A program made the position numbers and the translations under genes. A DNA stretch of 64,000 nt from Archivesica marissinica (lineage: Eukaryota > Mollusca > Bivalvia > Venerida > Vesicomyidae), in contig CM026401.1 in assembly GCA_014843695.1 (NCBI GenBank), forward strand, positions 48,868,405-48,932,404, given 5' to 3'. The notes under the pieces were generated by a model. It had not been told where the DNA came from, did no database searches, and saw only the letters and a list, made by a program, of their open reading frames with translations. Of this stretch, positions 32,101-47,342 are shown piece by piece. Every line of letters begins with the position of its first letter. The stretch's first letter is position 1.

Positions 32101-35100
32101 CATATGTACTTGACATGCCAGCTATCCCACATATGTACTTGACATGCCAGCTATCCTGCATATGTACTTGACATGCCAGCTATCCTGCATATGTACTTGA
32201 CATGCCAGCTATCCTGCATATGTACTTGACATGCCAGCTATCCCACATATGTACTTGATATACCAGCTATCCCACATATGTACTTGACATACCAGCTATC
32301 CCACATATGTACTTGACATACCAGCTATCCCACATATGTACTTGACATGCCAGCTATCCCACATATGTACTTGACATACCAGCTATCCCACATATGTACT
32401 TGACATGCCAGCTATCCCACATATGTACTTGACATGCCAGCTATCCCACATATGTACTTGACATACCAGCTATCCCACATATGTACTTGACATGCCAGCT
32501 ATCCCACATATGTACTTGACATGCCAGCTATCCCACATATGTACTTGACATGCCAGCTATCCCACATATGTACTTGACATACCAGCTATCCCACATATGT
32601 ACTTGACATGCCAGCTATCCCACATATGTACTTGACATGCCAGCTATCCCACATATGTACTTGACATGCCAGCTATCCCACATATGTACTTGACATGCCA
32701 GCTATCCCACATATGTACTTGACATGCCAGCTATCCCACATATGTACTTGACATGCCAGCTATCCCACATATGTACTTGACATGCCAGCTATCCCACATA
32801 TGTACTTGACATGCCAGCTATCCCACATATGTACTTGACATGCCAGCTATCCCACATATGTACTTGACATGCCAGCTATCCCACATATGTACTTGACATG
32901 CCAGCTATCCCACATATGTACTTGACATGCCAGCTATCCCACATATGTACTTGACATGCCAGCTATCCCACATATGTACTTGACATGCCAGCTATCCCAC
33001 ATATGTACTTGACATGCCAGCTATCCTGCATATGTACTTGACATGCCAGCTATCCCACATATGTACTTGACATGCCAGCTATCCCACATATGTACTTGAC
33101 ATGCCAGCTATCCCACATATGTACTTGACATGCCAGCTATCCCACATATGTACTTGACATGCCAGCTATCCCACATATGTACTTGACATGCCAGCTATCC
33201 CACATATGTACTTGACATGCCAGCTATCCTGCATATGTACTTGACATGCCAGCTATCCTGCATATGTACTTGACATGCCAGCTATCCCACATATGTACTT
33301 GACATGCCAGCTATCCCACATATGTACTTGACATGCCAGCTATCCCACATATGTACTTGACATGCCAGCTATCCCACATATGTACTTGACATGCCAGCTA
33401 TCCCACATATGTACTTGACATGCCAGCTATCCCACATATGTACTTGACATGCCAGCTATCCCACATATGTACTTGACATGCCAGCTATCCCACATACTGC
33501 ATATGTACTTGACATGCCAGCTATCCACATATGTACTTGACATGCCAGCTATCCCACATATGTACTTGACATGCCAGCTATCCCACATATGTACTTGACA
33601 TGCCAGCTATCCCACATATGTACTTGACATGCCAGCTATCCCACATATGTACTTGACATGCCAGCTATCCTGCATATGTACTTGACATGCCAGCTATCCC
33701 ACATATGTACTTGACATGCCAGCTATCCCACATATGTACTTGACATGCCAGCTATCCCACATATGTACTTGACATGCCAGCTATCCCACATATGTACTTG
33801 ACATGCCAGCTATCCCACATATGTACTTGACATGCCAGCTATCCCACATATGTACTTGACATGCCAGCTATCCTACATATGTACTTGACATGCCAGCTAT
33901 CCCACATATGTACTTGACATGCCAGCTATCCCACATATGTACTTGACATGCCAGCTATCCCACATATGTACTTGACATGCCAGCTATCCCACATATGTAC
34001 TTGACATGCCAGCTATCCCACATATGTACTTGACATGCCAGCTATCCCACATATGTACTTGACATGCCAGCTATCCCACATATGTACTTGACATGCCAGC
34101 TATCCCACATATGTACTTGACATGCCAGCTATCCCACATATGTACTTGACATGCCAGCTATCCCACATATGTACTTGACATGCCAGCTATCCCACATATG
34201 TACTTGACATGCCAGCTATCCTGCATATGTACTTGACATGCCAGCTATCCCACATATGTACTTGACATGCCAGCTATCCCACATATGTACTTGACATGCC
34301 AGCTATCCCACATATGTACTTGACATGCCAGCTATCCTGCATATGTACTTGACATACCAGCTATCCCACATACTGTACTTGACATACCAGCCATCCTACA
34401 TATGTACTTGACATACCAGCTATCCTACATATGTACTTGACATACCAGCTATCCCACATATGTACTTGACATACCAGCTATCTCACATATGTACTTGACA
34501 TGTTGTACTTGACATACTAGCTATCCCACATATGTACTTGACATGCCAGCCATCCCACATATGTACTTGACATGCCAGCCATCCCACATATGTACTTGAC
34601 ATGCCAGCTATCCCACATGTGTACTTGACATGCCAGCTATCCCACATATGTACTTGACATGCCAGCTATCCCACATGTGTACTTGACATGCCAGCTATCC
34701 CACATATGTACTTGACATGCTGTACTTGACATGCCAGCTATCCCACATATGTACTTGACATGCCTGCCAGCTATCCTACATATGTACTTGACATACCAGC
34801 TATCCCACATATGTACTTGACATACTAGCTATCTCACATATGTACTTGACATGCCAGCTATCCCACATATGCACTTGACATGCCAGCTATCCTGCATATG
34901 TACTTGACATACCAGCTATCCCACATATGTACTTGACATGCCAGCTATCCCACATATGTACTTGACATGCCAGCTATCCCACATATGTACTTGACATACC
35001 AGCTATCCCACATATGTACTTGACATGCCAGCTATCCCACATATGTACTTGACATGCCAGCTATCCCGCATATGTACTTGACATGCCAGCTATCCCACAT

Positions 35101-35257
35101 ATGTACTTGACATACCAGCTATCCCACATATGTACTTGACATGCCAGCTATCCTGCATATGTACTTGACATGCCAGCTATCCCACATATGTACTTGACAT
35201 ACCAGCTATCCCACATATGTACTTGACATGCCAGCTATCCCACATATGTACTTGACA
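29138..35257. repeat. 29-bp satellite, first block (about 210 units)
   Basis: Units of 29 bp ('acttgacatgccagctatcc' then 'cacatatgt'), starting about 14 bp after the exon A splice donor. Diagnostic variants (CTGCAT for CCACAT, ATACC for ATGCC, short 'ttgtacttgacat' insertions) occur in blocks that recur, for example 34341-34530 nearly repeats 41985-42170. No stop-free frame of note. Confidence 0.98.
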
Positions 35258-35437
35258 CAAAGTCGTGGCCTATAAGACTACCGTAGTGGTACAAGCTTCG
35301 AACATTTATTTACGATGCACATATTTCCGTTGCACATATTTCTATTGCACATATGAACCACATATACACATTTGTGATGATTGAGTGGCTAGTTTGTGTA
35401 TATCACATACCACACATGGAATAAACCATAACCAGGT

Positions 35438-35670
35438 TTGTTAACCACAGTTAGCAAGCTCGCTTCTCACCAATGCAACCCGGGTTTGATCCTCGGACCG
35501 GGAAGAATGTGAGATGGTACGGTGGTCGCCAGATCGGACAAGTGGGTTTTCTCCCGGTACTCCGGTTTCCTCCCACACGAATGACCACATATACGCTTTC
35601 ATCCGCGCCAACGAGAGTGATTAATATAAGTTGTTAAAACTTGCTTCGCAATCGTTGTAAAATAAATAAA
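35438..35670 (+). mobile_element. SINE-C copy
   Basis: Head 'tagcaagctcgcttctcacc', B-box region 'cgggtttgatcctcgg', body 'gtactccggtttcctcccac', tail 'gtgattaatataagttgtta', terminal 'aaataaataaagt'. The tail block resembles that of SINE-B. Confidence 0.9.
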
Positions 35671-35759
35671 GTTTAAACTAACCAGGTTTGTGAGAATGCC
35701 TGACCGCCGTGTTTGTCAAATTTCAATTTAGTGATGAAATTGAATACCGTATCTTTCAG

Positions 35760-35842
35760 TACGAAAACCCGCCAAATGATGTAGCGGAACAGCAGGCAAA
35801 TGCTGTCAAGCGTCTGATAGAGAAGAAAAAGAGATATCAAAA
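35760..35842 (+). CDS. Exon B of coiled-coil gene, copy 1
   Basis: 83 nt, enters in phase 0 and leaves in phase 2. Acceptor 'accgtatctttcag', donor GTATGT. It encodes YENPPNDVAEQQANAVKRL followed by a lysine-rich IEKKKRYQ. Identical in sequence to copy 2 at 47237-47319. Because 83 is not a multiple of three, a transcript could not include both copies and stay in frame. Confidence 0.85.
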
Positions 35843-35865
35843 GTATGTCCATATAGAAGTGTTTG

Positions 35866-36073
35866 TTTATTATAGTGTCACCCCTATTTAAAGGGCCAGC
35901 CATTTCTGACTTGTGAGACACCTCCTTTTATGAACATCAGTACTTCCCGAATCCTATTGTTGTACGCCAGACAATCGGTAACCATTATTTAACTAGCTGG
36001 CGGCTCACCAATCCGTCATATCAGAACGAACTCCTGACGAGGTTCGAACCTTCGACCTCTCGCTCCGTATACT
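35866..36073 (-). mobile_element. SINE-E copy, head interrupted by SINE-A
   Basis: Fifth tRNA-like family. It runs from 'tatagtgtcacccctattta' through 'ggccagccatttctgactt' and 'ggcggctcaccaatccg' to 'cgaggttcgaaccttcgacc', then is cut by the SINE-A at 36074. The TTAA at about 35991-35994 is the empty counterpart of the MITE insertion seen in SINE-E at 55177. Confidence 0.78.
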
Positions 36074-36270
36074 TTGTATGTTCCATTAATGTCAAACCCC
36101 TTGCGGGGACCTAGACATGTTTTCCTGGGCATGCTTAGCCGACCTAAGTGGTTAACCAGTACTAAGCAATGTGTGTGAGGTGCCTTGCTACGTGGCCTGA
36201 CCGAGTATCGAACCCGGGACCGCTCGATTCCAATTCCGACGTTCTACCACTGGACCATGGACGCCACACC
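36074..36270 (-). mobile_element. SINE-A inserted in SINE-E
   Basis: Tail 'tgtatgttccattaatgtc' to head 'ccactggaccatggacgcc'. A small internal deletion after 'gtgccttgct' distinguishes it. The same deletion is in the copy at 47552. Confidence 0.9.
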
Positions 36271-36364
36271 AAGCGCCACACAATACGTAACACACCCAAT
36301 TCCCCATAATGTGCTTTTGCAATATCATAATGTTCACTACCTTCTGAGAGCATGTTTTAAAATA

Positions 36365-36600
36365 TTAACCCATTCAACACCAAGTAACTGACATGAACTG
36401 GTCCATGATATTTTTAGATCAATAAATTAATACGAAAATTACATTTGGACCAGTTCATTTATCAAAATGGGTAATTTTGTCTGAATATAGTAATATTACT
36501 GACAAAAGGTGCAGATCCTGATGAGGCTCGTTACGGCAGGCTCGTTTGGTTACACTTTTTGTAGCCTATTTAGAGGCCTTTGGGTTGAAAGGGTTATAAT
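36365..36600. mobile_element. PB2 MITE, cut by assembly gap
   Basis: TTAACCCATTCAACACC at the left. The right end ('gaaagggttataat') is degraded and meets the N run. Compare the intact copy at 47842-48080. Confidence 0.8.
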
Positions 36601-37600
36601 NNNNNNNNNNNNNNNNNNNNNNNNNNNNNNNNNNNNNNNNNNNNNNNNNNNNNNNNNNNNNNNNNNNNNNNNNNNNNNNNNNNNNNNNNNNNNNNNNNNN
36701 NNNNNNNNNNNNNNNNNNNNNNNNNNNNNNNNNNNNNNNNNNNNNNNNNNNNNNNNNNNNNNNNNNNNNNNNNNNNNNNNNNNNNNNNNNNNNNNNNNNN
36801 NNNNNNNNNNNNNNNNNNNNNNNNNNNNNNNNNNNNNNNNNNNNNNNNNNNNNNNNNNNNNNNNNNNNNNNNNNNNNNNNNNNNNNNNNNNNNNNNNNNN
36901 NNNNNNNNNNNNNNNNNNNNNNNNNNNNNNNNNNNNNNNNNNNNNNNNNNNNNNNNNNNNNNNNNNNNNNNNNNNNNNNNNNNNNNNNNNNNNNNNNNNN
37001 NNNNNNNNNNNNNNNNNNNNNNNNNNNNNNNNNNNNNNNNNNNNNNNNNNNNNNNNNNNNNNNNNNNNNNNNNNNNNNNNNNNNNNNNNNNNNNNNNNNN
37101 NNNNNNNNNNNNNNNNNNNNNNNNNNNNNNNNNNNNNNNNNNNNNNNNNNNNNNNNNNNNNNNNNNNNNNNNNNNNNNNNNNNNNNNNNNNNNNNNNNNN
37201 NNNNNNNNNNNNNNNNNNNNNNNNNNNNNNNNNNNNNNNNNNNNNNNNNNNNNNNNNNNNNNNNNNNNNNNNNNNNNNNNNNNNNNNNNNNNNNNNNNNN
37301 NNNNNNNNNNNNNNNNNNNNNNNNNNNNNNNNNNNNNNNNNNNNNNNNNNNNNNNNNNNNNNNNNNNNNNNNNNNNNNNNNNNNNNNNNNNNNNNNNNNN
37401 NNNNNNNNNNNNNNNNNNNNNNNNNNNNNNNNNNNNNNNNNNNNNNNNNNNNNNNNNNNNNNNNNNNNNNNNNNNNNNNNNNNNNNNNNNNNNNNNNNNN
37501 NNNNNNNNNNNNNNNNNNNNNNNNNNNNNNNNNNNNNNNNNNNNNNNNNNNNNNNNNNNNNNNNNNNNNNNNNNNNNNNNNNNNNNNNNNNNNNNNNNNN
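36601..37600. other. Assembly gap, exactly 1000 N
   Basis: A round-number run of N, so a scaffolding gap of unknown true size. Frames drawn across it are meaningless. It separates the first flank copy from the second satellite block. Confidence 0.99.
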
Positions 37601-40600
37601 CTTGACATACCAGCTATCCCACATATGTACTTGACATGCCAGCTATCCTGCATATGTACTTGACATGCCAGCTATCCTGCATATGTACTTGACATGCCAG
37701 CTATCCTGGATATGTACTTGACATGCCGGCTATCCCACATATGTACTTGATATACCAGCTATCCCAGATATGTACTTGAAATGCCAGCTATCCCACATAT
37801 GTACTTGACATACCAGCTATCCCACATATGTACTTGACATGCCAGCTATCCTACATATGTACTTGACATGCCAGCTATCCCACATATGTACTTGACATGC
37901 CAGCTATCCCACATATGTACTTGACATGCCAGCTATCCTGCATATGTACTTGACATGCCAGCTATCCCACATATGTACTTGACATACCAGCTATCCCACA
38001 TATGTACTTGACATGCCAGCTATCCCACATATGTACTTGACATGCCAGCTATCCTGCATATGTACTTGACATACCAGCTATCCCACATATGTACTTGACA
38101 TGCCAGTTCCCACATATGTACTTGACATGCCAGCTATCCTGCATATGTACTTGACATGCCAGCTATCCTACATATGTACTTGACATACCAGCATCCTACA
38201 TATGTACTTGACATCCAGCTATCCCCATATGTACTTGACATACCAGCTATCCCACATATGTACTTGACATACCAGCTATCTCACATATGTACTGTTTGTT
38301 TGACATACCAGCTATCCCACATATGTACTTGACATGCCAGCTATCCCACATATGTACTTGACATGCCAGCTATCCCACATATGTACTTGACATGCTAGCT
38401 ATCTTGCATATGTACTTGACATGCCAGCTATCCGCATATGTACTTGACATGCCAGCTATCCTGCATATGTACTTGACATGCCAGCTATCCCACATATGTA
38501 CTTGACATACCAGCTATCCCACATATGTACTTGACATGCCAGCTATCCCACATATGTACTTGACATGCCAGCTGTCTCACATATGTACTTGACATACCAG
38601 CTATCCCACATATGTACTTGACATACCAGCTATCCTACATATGTACTTGACATGCCAGCTATCCTGCATATGTACTTGACATGCCAGCTATCCCACATAT
38701 GTACTTGACATACCAGCTATCCCACATATGTACTTGACATGCCAGCTATCCTGCATATGTACTTGACATACCAGCTATCCCACATATGTACTTGACATGC
38801 CAGCTATCCCACATATGTACTTGACATGCCAGCTGTCTCACATATGTACCTGACATACCAGCTATCCCACATATGTACTTGACATACCAGCTATCCTACA
38901 TATGTACTTGACATGCCAGCTATCCTGCATATGTACTTGACATGCCAGCTATCCCACATATGTACTTGACATACCAGCTATCCCACATATGTACTTGACA
39001 TGCCAGCTATCCTGCATATGTACTTGACATACCAGCTATCCCACATATGTACTTGACATACCAGCTATCCCACATATGTACTTGACATACTGTACTTGAC
39101 ATGCCAGCTATCCCACATATGTACTTGACATGCCAGCCATCCCACATATGTACTTGACATACCAGCTATCCCACATATGTACTTGACATGCCAGCTATCC
39201 CACATATGTACTTGACATGCCAGCTATCCTACATATGTACTTGACATACCAGCTATCCCACATATGTACTTGACATGCCAGCTATCCCACATATGTACTT
39301 GATATGCCAGCTATCCCACATATGTACTTGACATACCAGCTATCCCACATATGTACTTGACATGCCAGCTATCCCACATATGTACTTGACATACCAGCTA
39401 TCCCACATATGTACTTGACATGCCAGCTATCCCACATATGTACTTGACATGCCAGCTATCCCACATATGTACTTGACATACCAGCTATCCCACATATGTA
39501 CTTGACATGCCAGCTATCCCACATATGTACTTGACATGCCAGCTATCCCACATATGTACTTGACATACCAGCTATCCCACATATGTACTTGACATACCAG
39601 CTATCCTGCATATGTACTTGACATGCCAGCTATCCTGCATATGTACTTGACATGCCAGCTATCCCACATATGTACATGACATGCCAGCCATCCCACATAT
39701 GTACTTGACATACCAGCTATCCCACATATGTACTTGACATGCCAGCTATCCCACATATGTACTTGACATGCCAGCTATCCTGCATATGTACTTGACATGC
39801 CAGCTATCCTGCATATGTACTTGACATGCCAGCTATCCTGCATATGTACTTGACATGCCAGCTATCCCACATATGTACTTGATATACCAGCTATCCCACA
39901 TATGTACTTGACATACCAGCTATCCCACATATGTACTTGACATACCAGCTATCCCACATATGTACTTGACATGCCAGCTATCCCACATATGTACTTGACA
40001 TACCAGCTATCCCACATATGTACTTGACATGCCAGCTATCCCACATATGTACTTGACATGCCAGCTATCCCACATATGTACTTGACATACCAGCTATCCC
40101 ACATATGTACTTGACATGCCAGCTATCCCACATATGTACTTGACATGCCAGCTATCCCACATATGTACTTGACATGCCAGCTATCCCACATATGTACTTG
40201 ACATGCCAGCTATCCCACATATGTACTTGACATGCCAGCTATCCCACATATGTACTTGACATGCCAGCTATCCCACATATGTACTTGACATGCCAGCTAT
40301 CCCACATATGTACTTGACATGCCAGCTATCCCACATATGTACTTGACATGCCAGCTATCCCATAATGTACTTGACATACCAGCTATCCCACATATGTATT
40401 GACATGCCAGCTATCCCACATATGTACTTGACATGCCAGCTATCCCACATATGTACTTGACATGCCAGCTATCCCACATATGTACTTGACATGCCAGCTA
40501 TCCCACATATGTACTTGACATGCCAGCTATCCCACATATGTACTTGACATGCCAGCTATCCCACATATGTACTTGACATGCCAGCTATCCCACATATGTA

Positions 40601-43600
40601 CTTGACATGCCAGCTATCCCACATATGTACTTGACATACCAGCTATCCCACATATGTACTTGACATGCCAGCTATCCCACATATGTACTTGACATGCCAG
40701 CTATCCCACATATGTACTTGACATACCAGCTATCCTACATATGTACTTGACATGCCAGCTATCCTGCATATGTACTTGACATGCCAGCTATCCCACATAT
40801 GTACTTGACATGCCAGCTATCCCACATATGTACTTGACATGCCAGCTATCCCACATATGTACTTGACATGCCAGCTATCCCACATATGTACTTGACATGC
40901 CAGCTATCCCACATATGTACTTGACATGCCAGCTATCCCACATATGTACTTGACATGCCAGCTATCCCACATATGTACTTGACATGCCAGCTATCCCACA
41001 TTGTACTTGACATGCCAGCTATCCCACATATGTACTTGACATGCCAGCTATCCCACATATGTACTTGACATGCCAGCTATCCCACATATGTACTTGACAT
41101 GCCAGCTATCCCACATATGTACTTGACATGCCAGCTATCCCACATATGTACTTGACATGCCAGCTATCCTGCATATGTACTTGACATGCCAGCTATCCCA
41201 CATATGTACTTGACATGCCAGCTATCCCACATATGTACTTGACATGCCAGCTATCCCACATATGTACTTGACATGCCAGCTATCCCACATATGTACTTGA
41301 CATGCCAGCTATCCTGCATATGTACTTGACATGCCAGCTATCCTGCATATGTACTTGACATGCCAGCTATCCCACATATGTACTTGACATGCCAGCTATC
41401 CCACATATGTACTTGACATGCCAGCTATCCCACATATGTACTTGACATGCCAGCTATCCCACATATGTACTTGACATGCCAGCTATCCCACATATGTACT
41501 TGACATGCCAGCTATCCCACATATGTACTTGACATGCCAGCTATCCACATATGTACTTGACATGCCAGCTATCCCACATATGTACTTGACATGCCAGCTA
41601 TCCCACATATGTACTTGACATGCCAGCTATCCCACATATGTACTTGACATGCCAGCTATCCCACATATGTACTTGACATGCCAGCTATCCCACATATGTA
41701 CTTGACATGCCAGCTATCCCACATATGTACTTGACATGCCAGCTATCCCACATATGTACTTGACATGCCAGCTATCCCACATATGTACTTGACATGCCAG
41801 CTATCCCACATATGTACTTGACATGCCAGCTATCCCACATATGTACTTGACATGCCAGCTATCCCGCATATGTACTTGACATACCAGCTATCCCACATAT
41901 GTACTTGACATACCAGCTATCCCACATATGTACTTGACATGCCAGCTATCCCACATATCTACTTGACATGCCAGCTATCCTGCATATGTACTTGACATAC
42001 CAGCTATCCCACATACTGTACTTGACATACCAGCCATCCTACATATGTACTTGACATACCAGCTATCCTACATATGTACTTGACATACCAGCTATCCCAC
42101 ATATGTACTTGACATACCAGCTATCTCACATATGTACTTGACATGTTGTACTTGACATACTAGCTATCCCACATATGTACTTGACATGCCAGCCATCCCA
42201 CATATGTACTTGACATGCCAGCCATCCCACATATGTACTTGACATGCCAGCTATCCCACATGTGTACTTGACATGCCAGCTATCCCACATATGTACTTGA
42301 CATGCCAGCTATCCCACATGTGTACTTGACATACCAGCTATCCTACATATGTACTTGACATACTGTACTTGACATGCCAGCTATCCCACATATGTACTTG
42401 ACATGCCTGCCAGCTATCCTACATATGTACTTGACATACCAGCTATCCCACATATGTACTTGACATACTAGCTATCTCACATATGTACTTGACATGCCAG
42501 CTATCCCACATATGCACTTGACATGCCAGCTATCCTGCATATGTACTTGACATACCAGCTATCCCACATATGTACTTGACATGCCAGCTATCCCACATAT
42601 GTACTTGACATGCCAGCTATCCCACATATGTACTTGACATACCAGCTATCCCACATATGTACTTGACATGCCAGCTATCCCACATATGTACTTGACATGC
42701 CAGCTGTCTCACATATGTACCTGACATACCAGCTATCCCACATATGTACTTGACATACCAGCTATCCTACATATGTACTTGACATGCCAGCTATCCTGCA
42801 TATGTACTTGACATGCCAGCTATCCCACATATGTACTTGACATACCAGCTATCCCACATATGTACTTGACATGCCAGCTATCCTGCATATGTACTTGACA
42901 TACCAGCTATCCCACATATGTACTTGACATACCAGCTATCCCACATATGTACTTGACATACTGTACTTGACATGCCAGCCATCTCACATATGTACTTGAC
43001 ATGCCAGCCATCCCACATATGTACTTGACATACCAGCTATCCCACATATGTACTTGACATGCCAGCTATCCCACATATGTACTTGACATGCCAGCTATCC
43101 TACATATGTACTTGACATACCAGCTATCCCACATATGTACTTGACATGCCAGCTATCCCACATATGTACTTGATATACCAGCTATCCCATATATGTACTT
43201 GACATACCAGCTATCCCACATATGTACTTGACATGCCAGCTATCCCACATATGTACTTGACATACCAGCTATCCCACATATGTACTTGACATGCCAGCTA
43301 TCCCACCTATGCACTTGACATGCCAGCTATCCCACATATGTACTTGACATACCAGCTATCCCACATATGTACTTGACATGCCAGCTATCCCACATATGTA
43401 CTTGACATGCCAGCTATCCCACATATGTACTTGACATACCAGCTATCCCACATATGTACTTGACATACCAGCTATCCTGCATATGTACTTGACATGCCAG
43501 CTATCCTGCATATGTACTTGACATGCCAGCTATCCCACATATGTACATGACATGCCAGCCATCCCACATATGTACTTGACATACCAGCTATCCCACATAT

Positions 43601-46600
43601 GTACTTGACATGCCAGCTATCCCACATATGTACTTGACATACCAGCTATCCCACATATGTACTTGACATACCAGCTATCCTGCATATGTACTTGACATGC
43701 CAGCTATCCTGCATATGTACTTGACATGCCAGCTATCCCACATATGTACTTGACATGCCAGCTATCCCACATATGTACTTGACATCCAGCTATCCCACAT
43801 ATGTACTTGACATACCAGCTATCCCACATATGTACTTGACATGCCAGCTATCCCACATATGTACTTGACATGCCAGCTATCCCACATATGTACTTGACAT
43901 GCCAGCTATCCCACATATGTACTTGACATGCCAGCTATCCCACATATGTACTTGACATGCCAGCTATCCCACATATGTACTTGACATGCCAGCTATCCCA
44001 CATATGTACTTGACATGCCAGCTATCCCACATATGTACTTGACATGCCAGCTATCCCACATATGTACTTGACATGCCAGCTATCCCACATATGTACTTGA
44101 CATACCAGCTATCCCACATATGTACTTGACATGCCAGCTATCCCACATATGTACTTGACATGCCAGCTATCCCACATATGTACTTGACATACCAGCTATC
44201 CCACATATGTACTTGACATACCAGCTATCCCACATATGTACTTGACATGCCAGCTATCCCACATATGTACTTGACATGCCAGCTATCCCACATATGTACT
44301 TGACATGCCAGCTATCCTGCATATGTACTTGACATGCCAGCTATCCCACATATGTACTTGACATGCCAGCTATCCCACATATGTACTTGACATGCCAGCT
44401 ATCCCACATATGTACTTGACATGCCAGCTATCCCACATATGTACTTGACATGCCAGCTATCCTACATATGTACTTGACATGCCAGCTATCACAATATGTA
44501 CTTGACATGCCAGCTATCCCACATATGTACTTGACATGCCAGCTATCCCACATATGTACTTGACATGCCAGCTATCCCACATATGTACTTGACATGCCAG
44601 CTATCCCACATATGTACTTGACATGCCAGCTATCCCACATATGTACTTGACATGCCAGCTATCCCACATATGTACTTGACATACCAGCTATCCCACATAT
44701 GTACTTGACATGCCAGCTATCCCACATATGTACTTGACATGCCAGCTATCCTGCATATGTACTTGACATGCCAGCTATCCCACATATGTACTTGACATGC
44801 CAGCTATCCCACATATGTACTTGACATGCCAGCTATCCCACATATGTACTTGACATGCCAGCTATCCTACATATGTACTTGACATGCCAGCTATCCTATA
44901 TGTACTTGACATGCCAGCTATCCACATATGTACTTGACATGCCAGCTATCCCACATATGTACTTGACATGCCAGCTATCCCACATATGTACTTGACATGC
45001 CAGCTATCCCGCATATGTACTTGACATGCCAGCTATCCTGCATATGTACTTGACATGCCAGCTATCCCACATATGTACTTGACATGCCAGCTATCCCACA
45101 TATGTACTTGACATGCCAGCTATCCCACATATGTACTTGACATGCCAGCTATCCCACATATGTACTTGACATGCCAGCTATCCTGCATATGTACTTGACA
45201 TGCCAGCTATCCTGCATATGTACTTGACATGCCAGCTATCCCATATATGTACTTGACATGCCAGCTATCCCACATATGTACTTGACATGCCAGCTATCCC
45301 ACATATGTACTTGACATGCCAGCTATCCCACATATGTACTTGACATGCCAGCTATCCCACATATGTACTTGACATGCCAGCTATCCTGCATATGTACTTG
45401 ACATGCCAGCTATCCCACATATGTACTTGACATGCCAGCTATCCCACATATGTACTTGACATGCCAGCTATCCCACATATGTACTTGACATGCCAGCTAT
45501 CCCACATATGTACTTGACATGCCAGCTATCCCACATATGTACTTGACATGCCAGCTATCCCACATATGTACTTGACATGCCAGCTATCCCACATATGTAC
45601 TTGACATGCCAGCTATCCCACATATGTACTTGACATGCCAGCTATCCCACATATGTACTTGACATGCCAGCTATCCCACATATGTACTTGACATGCCAGC
45701 TATCCCACATATGTACTTGACATGCCAGCTATCCCACATATGTACTTGACATGCCAGCTATCCCACATATGTACTTGACATGCCAGCTATCCCACATATG
45801 TACTTGACATGCCAGCTATCCCACATATGTACTTGACATGCCAGCTATCCCACATATGTACTTGACATACCAGCTATCCCACATATGTACTTGACATGCC
45901 AGCTATCCCACATATGTACTTGACATGCCAGCTATCCCACATATGTACTTGACATGCCAGCTATCCTGCATATGTACTTGACATGCCAGCTATCCCACAT
46001 ATGTACTTGACATGCCAGCTATCCCACATATGTACTTGACATGCCAGCTATCCCACATATGTACTTGACATGCCAGCTATCCCACATATGTACTTGACAT
46101 GCCAGCTATCCTGCATATGTACTTGACATGCCAGCTATCCCACATATGTACTTGACATGCCAGCTATCCCACATATGTACTTGACATGCCAGCTATCCCA
46201 CATATGTACTTGACATGCCAGCTATCCCGCATATGTACTTGACATGCCAGCTATCCTGCATATGTACTTGACATGCCAGCTATCCCATATGTACTTGACA
46301 TGCCAGCTATCCCCATATGTACTTGACATGCCAGCTATCCCACATATGTACTTGACATGCCAGCTATCCTGCATATGTACTTGACATGCCAGCTATCCTG
46401 CATATGTACTTGACATGCCAGCTATCCCACATATGTACTTGACATGCCAGCTATCCCACATATGTACTTGACATGCCAGCTATCCCACATATGTACTTGA
46501 CATGCCAGCTATCCCACATATGTACTTGACATGCCAGCTATCCCGCATATGTACTTGACATGCCAGCTATCCTGCATATGTACTTGACATGCCAGCTATC

Positions 46601-46734
46601 CCACATATGTACTTGACATGCCAGCTATCCCACATATGTACTTGACATGCCAGCTATCACACATATGTACTTGACATGCCAGCTATCCCACATATGTACT
46701 TGACATGCCAGCTATCCCACATATGTACTTGACA
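37601..46734. repeat. 29-bp satellite, second block (about 315 units)
   Basis: Same 29-bp unit as 29138-35257, starting abruptly at the gap. It shows many short indels near 38100-38440, 44480-44500, 44890-44930 and 46280-46310, which look like residual long-read errors or unit variants. Variant blocks match those of the first satellite block in part. Confidence 0.98.
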
Positions 46735-46914
46735 CAAAGTCGTGGCCTATAAGACTACCGTAGTGGTACAAGCTTCGAACATTTATTTACGATGCACATA
46801 TTTCCGTTGCACATATTTCTATTGCACATATGAACCACATATACACATTTGTGATGATTGAGTGGCTAGTTTGTGTATATCACATACCACACATGGAATA
46901 AACCATAACCAGGT

Positions 46915-47147
46915 TTGTTAACCACAGTTAGCAAGCTCGCTTCTCACCAATGCAACCCGGGTTTGATCCTCGGACCGGGAAGAATGTGAGATGGTACGGT
47001 GGTCGCCAGATCGGACAAGTGGGTTTTCTCCCGGTACTCCGGTTTCCTCCCACACGAATGACCACATATACGCTTTCATCCGCGCCAACGAGAGTGATTA
47101 ATATAAGTTGTTAAAACTTGCTTCGCAATCGTTGTAAAATAAATAAA
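46915..47147 (+). mobile_element. SINE-C (duplicate of 35438)
   Basis: Same sequence and position within the duplicated flank. Confidence 0.9.
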
Positions 47148-47236
47148 GTTTAAACTAACCAGGTTTGTGAGAATGCCTGACCGCCGTGTTTGTCAAATTT
47201 CAATTTAGTGATGAAATTGAATACCGTATCTTTCAG

Positions 47237-47319
47237 TACGAAAACCCGCCAAATGATGTAGCGGAACAGCAGGCAAATGCTGTCAAGCGTCTGATAGAGA
47301 AGAAAAAGAGATATCAAAA
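47237..47319 (+). CDS. Exon B of coiled-coil gene, copy 2
   Basis: 83 nt, phase 0 in, phase 2 out. Joins to exon C (phase 2) at 48301 to restore a lysine codon. This copy is contiguous with exons C-F and is the one to use in a gene model. Confidence 0.85.
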
Positions 47320-47342
47320 GTATGTCCATATAGAAGTGTTTG

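Larger units (their letters stand above)
35258..36600. repeat. Duplicated flank, copy 1 (exon B plus SINEs)
   Basis: Near identical to 46735-48077, with only a few substitutions until about 36400 and more towards the N gap. It contains SINE-C, exon B, SINE-E, SINE-A and most of a PB2 MITE, all in the same order. Best explained as a second haplotype or unmerged contig overlap. Confidence 0.9.

Noticed and set aside
36509..37663. Frames of 350-380 codons across the N run
   Set aside because: Almost entirely unknown bases; not evidence of coding.
29138..46734. CRISPR array
   Set aside because: The 29-bp repeats are directly adjacent with no unique spacers, in an animal intron. It is a satellite.
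35760..47319. Genuine exon B duplication with alternative splicing
   Set aside because: Exon length (83 nt) would break the frame if both were used, and the 1000-N gap plus near-identical flanks point to an assembly effect.
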